Shown here: positions 1 through 4,480 of the stretch, piece after piece | Layout: each line of letters starts with the position of its first letter | Position numbering within the stretch: the stretch's first letter is position 1 | Virus record (IMG/VR): IMGVR_UViG_3300033233_000180 | Location: 1 to 21,249 of that record | DNA: 21,249 nt | Direction: 5' to 3' (one strand) | Origin: a virus | Made by a program: the position numbers and the translations under genes | Notes under the pieces: generated by a model | Told to the model about the DNA's origin: nothing | Seen by the model: only the letters and a program-made list of their open reading frames with translations | Database searches by the model: none

Positions 1-114
1 CTCCCATTGTATTGATCCGCCGCGCCGCGCACCACTGCTATATGCCCTGTTGAGCAGCGTACAGGCTACCATAGCTGTCTCTAACGCTTCCTTTTCTGCC
101 TTGTTCATCGCCAT
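1..114 (-). CDS. Small hypothetical phage protein (3' end beyond window)
   Basis: The reading frame starts at the ATG ending at 114 and stays open for 38 codons to the window edge, so the C-terminus is not seen. The visible protein begins MAMNKAEKEALETAMVAC and reads as a short charged helix followed by a Gly/Arg-rich stretch. It lies 7 bases after the stop of the upstream gene (122-352) and forms the last visible member of the leftward operon. A modest AAAGGA ribosome binding site overlaps the end of the upstream gene. The second Met (MNKAEKE) is an alternative start. Similar starts recur in small phage proteins, but I assign no function. Confidence 0.6.
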   Translation of the reverse strand, partial: MAMNKAEKEALETAMVACTLLNRAYSSGARRGGSIQWE

Positions 115-121
115 TGGTATA

Positions 122-352
122 TCATCCTTTCGTTTCCGCCTCGAAGTGCATTGTTGCAGATTCGAGCACGGCATAAAATTCTATCCCTTCCTGCTTGCAC
201 AGGTGCAGCAGGTCCGCGATAAGGTCCACGATCTCGTCCCGGTAGTCGTCTAAGTCTTCTCGTTTCGCTTCCCTGTAGCCCAACAATGCGGCTTTCGCCC
301 ATTCCGTTCGTGTCTCTATGCTGATATCGTCGTCAATCCCGTCGTTTGCCAT
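122..352 (-). CDS. Small acidic hypothetical phage protein
   Basis: This is a 76-residue acidic, helical protein starting MANDGIDDDISIETRTEW. The start is set by a strong AGGAGG ribosome binding site 8 bases upstream of the ATG at 352; an in-frame GTG three codons earlier lies within the spacer and is less likely. The sequence has alternating Asp/Glu and hydrophobic residues (YRDEIVDLIADLLHLCKQEG), suggesting a short helical bundle or coiled coil. There is no recognisable catalytic motif. It is separated from the upstream gene 424-651 by a 71-bp spacer holding a perfect inverted repeat, and lies just before the partial gene at 1-114. Function unknown. Confidence 0.75.
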   Translation of the reverse strand: MANDGIDDDISIETRTEWAKAALLGYREAKREDLDDYRDEIVDLIADLLHLCKQEGIEFYAVLESATMHFEAETKG

Positions 353-389
353 AATCCACACCTCCTTTTGATTTAACTCCTTGCCGATT

Positions 390-410
390 GACAGGACGTT
401 CTATCCTGTC
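390..410. repeat. 7-bp inverted repeat between two operon genes
   Basis: GACAGGA and TCCTGTC form perfect 7-bp arms around a 7-base loop, in the spacer between the stop at 424 and the start at 352. No T-run follows on the minus strand, so it is unlikely to be a strong intrinsic terminator. It could be an RNA processing or stabilising hairpin, or an operator. Confidence 0.5.
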
Positions 411-423
411 TCACGGTAAAGCG

Positions 424-651
424 TTAATTCTGGTTCTGTGCTCTGAGTCCGCGCCGGACAGTGTAAGCCGATACCCCGGCGATGCCGCACCAGATATCAA
501 GGTCATCGCAAGACAAAAATCGACGGGCTGATTCTCGTATCGTTTCAGCCTCTTCTTTCCCTCCGCACATAGTAGGCTTTTTCAGGTCATTGACAGCCTG
601 TTCTATCACGGCACAGGCCAAAGCGGTGATGGGGTCGCCTATTGGATTCAT
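424..651 (-). CDS. Small phage protein of unknown function
   Basis: The protein has 75 residues and starts MNPIGDPITALACAVIEQAV. Its layout matches, from memory, a recurrent family of small phage proteins: an N-terminal Ile-Glu-Gln-Ala-Val-x-Asp-Leu helix, a variable middle, then an Arg/Phe-Leu-Ser segment and a C-terminal Cys-Gly-Ile-Ala-Gly-Val segment (residues about 55-61). The C-terminal part (CGIAGVSAYTVRRGL) looks like a minimal helix-turn-helix, so DNA or nucleoprotein binding is possible but unproven. The start ATG overlaps the stop of the upstream gene (ATGA, 648-651), which implies translational coupling. Confidence 0.75.
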   Translation of the reverse strand: MNPIGDPITALACAVIEQAVNDLKKPTMCGGKEEAETIRESARRFLSCDDLDIWCGIAGVSAYTVRRGLRAQNQN

Positions 652-941
652 GCGGCCACCTCCCGAGTGATGTCCAGATGCGCATAGACTTCCTCGGGCG
701 TGGTTTCCTTGACGCCCAACAAGCGGACACAGGTGCCGGTAACGACAAACGTGATGTCAATAACATCCTCGTTTTTTTCGATTGCGCAATCCTCGCCCTT
801 GCGGACTGATTGCAGGTATGCCATGATCTTGCTGCTTGCATCCTGTACGCTGTCCGCCGTGCATGTCGATGATATGGCCGGTACAATGTCCATGTCTGAA
901 CTGTCTCCGAAAATCTGATACTCGAATAGATACAACGGCAT
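648..941 (-). CDS. Hypothetical phage protein
   Basis: This is a 97-residue protein starting MPLYLFEYQIFGDSSD. A very strong AAGGAGGTG ribosome binding site precedes the ATG at 941, inside the 3' end of the upstream 44-codon gene. The protein alternates beta-like segments (DVIDITFVVTGTCVRLLGV) with a central helix (DASSKIMAYLQSVRKGE), suggesting a small alpha/beta fold. It ends TTPEEVYAHLDITREVAA and overlaps the next gene by ATGA. I do not recognise the family. It is co-transcribed with its neighbours. Confidence 0.75.
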   Translation of the reverse strand: MPLYLFEYQIFGDSSDMDIVPAISSTCTADSVQDASSKIMAYLQSVRKGEDCAIEKNEDVIDITFVVTGTCVRLLGVKETTPEEVYAHLDITREVAA

Positions 942-943
942 TA

Positions 944-1078
944 TTATTCACCTCCTTTCGCGTTATGAAGTACCTCGTGTGCCTTGTCCCATGCGATGAA
1001 GTTTTTAGCGCCGGTCATGACGGTAAATTTTCTCCCGCCAAGCTGTTCAAGGATCGTTTTGGCTATTTCCGTGCTCAT
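944..1078 (-). CDS. 44-residue small phage protein
   Basis: This short gene encodes a protein starting MSTEIAKTILEQLGGRKF and ending at the TAA at 944-946. Support comes from a GGAGG ribosome binding site at 1086-1090, an ATGA overlap with the stop of the upstream gene (1075-1078), and its position exactly filling the space before the next gene. From memory, the N-terminal pattern Ile-Leu-Glu-Gln-Leu-Gly-Gly-x-Lys-Phe followed by Met-Thr-Gly-Ala-Lys-Asn is common in longer phage proteins of unknown function. Here the C-terminal part (AWDKAHEVLHNAKGGE) is short and differs, so this may be a reduced or truncated member. Confidence 0.7.
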   Translation of the reverse strand: MSTEIAKTILEQLGGRKFTVMTGAKNFIAWDKAHEVLHNAKGGE

Positions 1079-1413
1079 GATGCCACCTCCTGCAAACCCG
1101 AATGAGATAAGACGATAGGGGGGGAATAAGCATCACGTTCATATTCTGGTAGTCGCGTGTTTAGCAGCGCTTCGCGGTGTCCGTTTTGCATTTTCACCAT
1201 TCCGTATGAATAGAACCATGCCCAAGGGTCCATTTTGCACAGGTTGCGCAAGGAGCCGCATTTGACGGGGTTTCCGCCGTCTTCCGGCGCCCGGTATGCC
1301 CATTGTCTGCAAGCGGCCTCAGTGTTGAACGGACCAAGCAGCAGGGCAGTGCGGCCAGCGTCTATCACGGACACATACCAGCACGGATCATCAGTCCAGT
1401 TTCCTCGTTTCAT
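1075..1413 (-). CDS. Hypothetical phage protein with CWYVSV...LLLGPF motif
   Basis: The protein has 112 residues and starts MKRGNWTDDPCWYVSV. The segment CWYVSVIDAGRTALLLGPF, a Cys-rich middle (Cys35, Cys52, Cys59) and WAWFYSYGMVKM near residues 64-75 match, from memory, a recurrent small phage protein seen next to replication or recombination genes. Its biochemical role is not established. Both ends overlap their neighbours by ATGA (1410-1413 and 1075-1078), making it the tightly coupled second gene of the leftward operon. Confidence 0.8.
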   Translation of the reverse strand: MKRGNWTDDPCWYVSVIDAGRTALLLGPFNTEAACRQWAYRAPEDGGNPVKCGSLRNLCKMDPWAWFYSYGMVKMQNGHREALLNTRLPEYERDAYSPPIVLSHSGLQEVAS

Positions 1414-1667
1414 GCTTTCACCTCCTCGGGATTGTCAAGACAGCCGCAAGAAATAATTTGTCCGCCACACTTCGGACACCTCTCTATGTCACAGCCCGGA
1501 TGATGAAATGCGCCGGGAACGACATTACAGTCATGGCACCGGCTTTTTCCGTCTTCTGGAGTGTGTGCCAGTGCGAGGAGAGAGGAACCGTCGTGGTATT
1601 CGATGGTGTTCTCCAAGCAGGTACTCGCGGACAACATGTTTTCGTTACATTCTTTACAAATAGCCAT
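1410..1667 (-). CDS. Small Cys-rich (zinc-ribbon-like) phage protein
   Basis: This 85-residue protein starts MAICKECNENMLSAS. The start is set by AAGGAG about 9 bases upstream of the ATG at 1667; a TTG six codons earlier is unlikely because the ribosome binding site lies inside that extension. It has four Cys pairs: CKEC near the N-terminus, CHDC in the middle, CPKC, and CGC near the C-terminus. This suits one or two zinc-binding knuckles. The order CHDC...PGAFHHPGCD...CPKCGGQIISCGC is familiar from small phage proteins of unknown function. It is the promoter-proximal gene of the leftward operon, about 350 bases downstream of the likely promoter at 2022-2051. Confidence 0.8.
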   Translation of the reverse strand: MAICKECNENMLSASTCLENTIEYHDGSSLLALAHTPEDGKSRCHDCNVVPGAFHHPGCDIERCPKCGGQIISCGCLDNPEEVKA

Positions 1668-2021
1668 TTTTATATCTCCTTTCAATAAGTTATAGGCTCT
1701 CTACAAAATTCCCAAATGAGGAAATGCTGTAGATAACACATACAGGATTATCACGTAACGCAGTAGGTGTTATGCGTGTCGTGGGTGCTGATCCTGATTC
1801 ATACTACAGAATTGATTCTGCGAGCATCGCTTTACGCTTACGCAACCGACCGCCGGTGTTCGTGCTCTGGCGGGGTTTTATCAGGCCCCCACGTCGTTCG
1901 CCTATTTCACGCCTGCTATTCGATTTGTCAGGATGGACAATCAAAAATGTGAATTATGATGAAAGAACTTGAACCGGCGAAAGTTCAGTTGTTTAATGCC
2001 TGTCTAACTCGCCTTGAAGGA

Positions 2022-2051
2022 ATCGTATCACAATAGTATACCATTTGTCAA
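2022..2051 (-). promoter_or_regulatory. Candidate sigma70-type promoter for the leftward operon
   Basis: On the minus strand a perfect -35 TTGACA (2046-2051) is followed after 18 bases by TACGAT (2022-2027), which matches TATAAT at 4 of 6 positions. The spacer contains the dyad-like GTATCACAATAGTATAC on the plus strand (GTAT/ATAC arms), similar in size to lambdoid repressor operators, so the promoter may be repressed. It points at the operon starting at 1667. The -10 is weak, so confidence is moderate. Confidence 0.45.
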
Positions 2052-2103
2052 GAATTATTTATACCTTTCGTAAAAAAATGAGACAAACGGAAATGAGTGT
2101 GGT

Positions 2104-2158
2104 AAAAATGACACAGGGGGGAGGATTAGGTCGCTCTTTGCAGGCGGTTTTCCCCCCC
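2104..2158 (-). terminator. Terminator-like hairpin at the end of the leftward cassette
   Basis: Read leftward, a run of seven G (2152-2158) can pair with the C-run opposite 2116-2121, with a loop of about 30 bases. After the C-run comes TGTGTCATTTTT, so a T-tract begins some 8 bases past the stem. It lies about 90 bases beyond the stop of the gene at 2249. The long loop and displaced T-tract make this an imperfect intrinsic terminator. Confidence 0.35.
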
Positions 2159-2205
2159 TTCGCCCTAGTCAAAGAATTTCCTTGCATTTGCAAAGGCTTA
2201 TTGAT

Positions 2206-2236
2206 ATAGTTTGCGCCAGATGGGGTAACTCATCCC
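2206..2236. repeat. 31-bp direct repeat, copy 1 (left side of cassette)
   Basis: All 31 bases match 3128-3158 in the same orientation. The core contains TTTGCGCCAGATGGGG. On the minus strand the repeat reads ATGAGTTACCCC after a G-run and can form a small hairpin with the ATG in its loop. Here it lies directly beyond the stop of gene 2249-2719. Confidence 0.9.
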
Positions 2237-2248
2237 ACTTCCTCCTTT

Positions 2249-2719
2249 TTATTTGCCCTGTCGATCTCGCTCAGGATCGATGGGGCGCTCTGGGGTTTTA
2301 CGAGGACGGCCACCAAGCGCACCGTTAATTCGAGAGGCAGCAGATTTTCTTTTTGATTTGATTGAACCGAGGGCAGCAGCGGCAACAGCCGGATCGTATC
2401 CGGGATTAGAGATGCCGTTTGACATCCCGATATGCGGCGGCAAACCAGCAGCAGCCATACGTTTATTAACCTCGATGTGATATTTATGCAGGAGAGAATA
2501 GTAATCATGCCCGTCTATAGCATCAAATATTTTGTCCGACGATTTCATGTGATGCTCACTCTCACGACCCGAATGATGCGCCGCAGCGCGGGCGTGAGAG
2601 TTGGCAATTCTGGTTCTCTCCGAGAGGTCGGAATACGCGGATTGGATCGCGTCTCTCATTGGTTTCAGATCGGTCAGAATTTCCGCTATGCGTTTTCGTT
2701 GTCCCTGTGTACGTTCCAT
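2249..2719 (-). CDS. Basic hypothetical protein with GGRPRK tail
   Basis: The protein has 156 residues and starts MERTQGQRKRIAEILTDL. An AGGAG ribosome binding site sits 7 bases before the ATG at 2719. The N-terminal half is charged and helical. The middle has a His-rich stretch (HARAAAHHSGRESEHH). The C-terminal 40 residues are strongly basic, with KSKRKSAASRINGALGGRPRK, an AT-hook-like tail common in small plasmid and phage proteins and consistent with nucleic acid contact. It is the second gene of a two-gene leftward cassette with its own promoter. The function is unknown; a regulator or accessory (moron) role is an inference from context. Confidence 0.7.
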   Translation of the reverse strand: MERTQGQRKRIAEILTDLKPMRDAIQSAYSDLSERTRIANSHARAAAHHSGRESEHHMKSSDKIFDAIDGHDYYSLLHKYHIEVNKRMAAAGLPPHIGMSNGISNPGYDPAVAAAALGSIKSKRKSAASRINGALGGRPRKTPERPIDPERDRQGK

Positions 2720-2773
2720 GGTTTTCTCCTGGGAAGCATTGCCCGGTTTACCCGCCGGGTTCGGGAGATTGTT

Positions 2774-3025
2774 TTAGATCGAGGTTCCTGCGAGGATCAT
2801 TGCCCGTCCAGCCAGTTCATCGGCTGTCATCTGGAACGATTGATCGGTCATGGGGTTGACGCGGTGTGTGGCGGTATAGGCTACGTAATACCGATTTTCT
2901 GGCATTTGTTTTTTGAGTTCGTTTACGGCGTTGATAGCATCGGATTCAACGGCAAACATTTGATGGAAAATCGGATTGCTCCAATTCGTGTTCATGATTG
3001 CTACTACGTATCCTGTGGGTTTCAT
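2774..3025 (-). CDS. Small hypothetical protein, first gene of the cassette
   Basis: This 83-residue protein starts MKPTGYVVAIMNTNWSN. The start at 3025 is chosen because GGAGG lies 5 bases upstream. An in-frame ATG at 3058 would sit only a few bases after the predicted transcription start and has no ribosome binding site. The protein looks like a compact alpha/beta domain: a YVVAIMN strand, a helix at VESDAINAVNELKKQM, and a YYVAYTATHRV strand, then TADELAGRAMIL. I do not recognise the family. It is transcribed from the promoter at 3069-3097 and followed 54 bases later by gene 2249-2719. Confidence 0.7.
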   Translation of the reverse strand: MKPTGYVVAIMNTNWSNPIFHQMFAVESDAINAVNELKKQMPENRYYVAYTATHRVNPMTDQSFQMTADELAGRAMILAGTSI

Positions 3026-3068
3026 GGCGTCCTCCGTGTGGTTTGATTTGTGTTTCATCGTTAGTACA

Positions 3069-3097
3069 ATAATAACCTAACGCTGGGTATTTGTCAA
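3069..3097 (-). promoter_or_regulatory. Near-consensus sigma70 promoter driving the cassette
   Basis: On the minus strand TTGACA (3092-3097) is followed by exactly 17 bases and TATTAT (3069-3074), which matches TATAAT at 5 of 6. The expected transcription start is near 3062, just before gene 2774-3025. On the plus strand the same bases read TTGTCA (3091-3096), followed after 16 bases by TATTTT (3113-3118). A weak divergent promoter toward the packaging genes could therefore share this -35 area. Confidence 0.75.
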
Positions 3098-3127
3098 GGG
3101 TAAAATAAAATATATTTTCGAGTTGCA

Positions 3128-3158
3128 ATAGTTTGCGCCAGATGGGGTAACTCATCCC
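3128..3158. repeat. 31-bp direct repeat, copy 2 (right side of cassette)
   Basis: This copy is identical over 31 bases to 2206-2236 and lies in the same orientation. It sits upstream of the leftward cassette promoter and 24 bases before the first rightward gene. In this copy the flank extends the hairpin to TGGGG/CCCCA (5 bp, 8-base loop). Confidence 0.9.
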
Positions 3159-3181
3159 CACCAAACGCCACGGAGCTCCGA

Positions 3182-4144
3182 ATGCCTGATGAAACGCCAA
3201 AAGAAGATGCTCAGGATTCGATTACAGCCCTTCCCGTCGATGAGTCCATATCCCAGCACCTCCCAAAACATGCCCGAATAAAAGGCAGAGGGCGAAAATA
3301 CGTTTTATCAATACCTGCCGTCGTTGATGCCCTGATCCAGGGTCATCACACTCAGAACCAAGCGTCTCGTATTCTCGGTGTCACCGCTGCGTCGATAGGC
3401 AAGTTTATGAAGAAGCATTGTATCGACAAGTTCGGGAACGTGAATGGTAAAAGGTTTAGGCCGATTAAGATTGCAGGGCGATCACTAGCTCAACTGCGTC
3501 AGGATGAGCATGATGCCACGATGCGCAGGGCAGCAGAACGTGACATCAGTGGCAAAGCGATGGGAATGGAAAACCAAAAAGACCCCCCCCATACACCCGA
3601 TCCGAAAGCGAACGCCACCCCCCCTCCCCCCTCCAATCTTGTTACCGAGGACATTTCAAGTATCTGCCGGTACATGTTGGAGAAAGAGGTTGGACTATTG
3701 GCCGCGTGTCGTGAATTGGGTCATAAACCGACGCAGGTACATTTGTTCCTGGCGAAGAAGGGAAATGAGGCGATCAGGGAGGAATACTATGCGATTCGTG
3801 CGGCGCTTGTGGATATGTCTGTGGATAAGATGGACGAGGTTGCCGATGATTGTACGGCGATAAATTACAATGCTCAGAGAGTGCGGTTGCTGGCAATGCA
3901 GTGGAAGGCCCAGGCATTGCGGTCGGATTTGTATGGCGGGTTCAAGAAGGACAAGGATCGGATACCTCCGGGGTCTGAGAGATCCCTGACTGATGAGGAG
4001 TTGGACAGGAAGATCAATCAGCGGTTGGCTGCTTTGGATGCGATAGAAGGGCGAACCCCGAGGACAAGAACCAAGGCAGTGACTGAGGCTCCTGCTTCGC
4101 AGATATCCGGGTTGGAGACTGAGGAGGGGATAAATGATGAGTGA
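3182..4144 (+). CDS. Terminase small subunit-like protein with extra N-terminal HTH
   Basis: The protein has 320 residues and is probably the DNA-recognition subunit of the packaging motor. Residues about 155-255 (ISSICRYMLEKEVGLLAACRELGH, ending WKAQALRSDLYGG) follow the Sf6-type small terminase pattern: a short HTH, then YYAIRAALVDMSVDKMDEVADD, then Arg-Leu-x-Ala-x-x-Trp-Lys and a terminal Tyr-Gly. It also has an N-terminal segment at about 43-80 that reads as a second HTH (QNQASRILGVTAASIGKFMK). A low-complexity linker at 133-152 (DPPHTPDPKANATPPPPS), encoded by long C-tracts, joins the two halves. Sf6-type small terminases are usually under 200 residues, so this one is long. Start: GGAG 6 bases upstream, inside the palindrome CGGAGCTCCG. 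It precedes terL with two small genes between. Confidence 0.7.
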   Translation: MPDETPKEDAQDSITALPVDESISQHLPKHARIKGRGRKYVLSIPAVVDALIQGHHTQNQASRILGVTAASIGKFMKKHCIDKFGNVNGKRFRPIKIAGRSLAQLRQDEHDATMRRAAERDISGKAMGMENQKDPPHTPDPKANATPPPPSNLVTEDISSICRYMLEKEVGLLAACRELGHKPTQVHLFLAKKGNEAIREEYYAIRAALVDMSVDKMDEVADDCTAINYNAQRVRLLAMQWKAQALRSDLYGGFKKDKDRIPPGSERSLTDEELDRKINQRLAALDAIEGRTPRTRTKAVTEAPASQISGLETEEGINDE

Positions 4145-4295
4145 TACGGGAGATTTGGCGAAGATGAAGGAAGACCGCGGACTGCCGGCGTTGTTTGTAC
4201 CGACGGGGTTGTATGGGATCCCGCCTCAGTGGGCCGAGACGTACTTCGAGTTGTTCGATCAGGTCGGTGTATGTCTGGTATGGGGGCATGCGTGA
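4134..4295 (+). CDS. 53-residue hypothetical protein between terminase genes
   Basis: This short frame starts at ATGATG (4134; the second ATG at 4137 is equally possible) and overlaps the end of the small terminase gene by 11 bases. AGGAGG lies 6 to 9 bases upstream. The product starts MMSDTGDLAKMKEDRGLPAL and continues with a Pro/Trp-containing segment (GIPPQWAETYFELFDQ) that looks folded rather than random. Its stop overlaps the GTG start of the next gene (GTGA, 4292-4295). This chain of coupled overlaps is the main evidence that it is real. Function unknown; its location suggests a packaging accessory role. Confidence 0.65.
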   Translation: MMSDTGDLAKMKEDRGLPALFVPTGLYGIPPQWAETYFELFDQVGVCLVWGHA

Positions 4296-4462
4296 GCAAG
4301 GAGAAGGTCAGGATTGATACCCGATGCGAGTGGTTCAAGTTCCATCACTGCCTTGCGACGATGGCGGAAAATCATTCTAAGTTGGTTAAGTTCTGTGACC
4401 AGGACGCGGATTATTGTGCGAAGAAGTCTGGCAAGAAGGTGTTCCACGTGGAACATTCTTGA
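4292..4462 (+). CDS. Small Cys/His-containing protein upstream of terL
   Basis: This 56-residue protein uses GTG at 4292, overlapping the previous stop as GTGA, with a G-run ribosome binding site. It reads VSKEKVRIDTRCEWFKFHHC and continues with Cys44 and Cys51 upstream-numbered equivalents in KFCDQDADYCAKK. Four Cys and several His residues suggest a small metal-binding fold. An in-frame ATG at 4271 is an alternative start. The last codons (VFHVEH) are dictated by the perfect 16-bp palindrome at 4440-4455. It ends 18 bases before terL. Function unknown. Confidence 0.6.
   Translation: MSKEKVRIDTRCEWFKFHHCLATMAENHSKLVKFCDQDADYCAKKSGKKVFHVEHS
4440..4455. other. parS-like: Perfect palindrome identical to a chromosomal-type parS site
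   Basis: TGTTCCACGTGGAACA is a perfect 16-bp palindrome. It equals the bacterial parS sequence form (TGTT-N-CACGTG-N-AACA) bound by ParB/Spo0J, with the GTTCCAC half-sites known from Pseudomonas. It lies in the last codons of the small gene before terL and is the only copy I found in the window. The sequence match is direct; that ParB binds it is an inference. Alternatives are a coincidental coding palindrome or an operator for a phage regulator. Confidence 0.6.
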
Positions 4463-4480
4463 CGGTTTGTAAAGGATTCC

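Larger units (their letters stand above)
1668..2248. other. Intergenic control region, no convincing gene
   Basis: These 581 bases lie between the leftward operon and the leftward cassette. I see a candidate leftward promoter (2022-2051), an inverted repeat GAACTT/AAGTTC at 1965-1986 inside the leader of that transcript, a G-run/C-run hairpin at 2116-2158, and one 31-bp direct repeat copy at 2206-2236. A rightward reading frame at 1772-1972 lacks a ribosome binding site and was not accepted. The part at 1690-1960 holds nothing I can name. A long untranslated leader for the leftward operon is the simplest reading. Confidence 0.5.

Noticed and set aside
1772-1972. Plus-strand frame starting MRVVGADPDSYY, superficially like the start of a RuvC-type nuclease
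   Set aside because: Only 66 codons, no ribosome binding site, and no further RuvC motifs. It lies in a probable untranslated leader of the opposite strand.
2432-3046. Plus-strand frame of 204 codons
   Set aside because: It is opposite the two-gene leftward cassette, which has a near-consensus promoter and proper ribosome binding sites. The translated product resembles an antisense reading.
3058-3058. ATG at 3058 as the start of the first cassette gene
   Set aside because: It would lie about 4 bases from the predicted transcription start and lacks a ribosome binding site; the ATG at 3025 has GGAGG at correct spacing.
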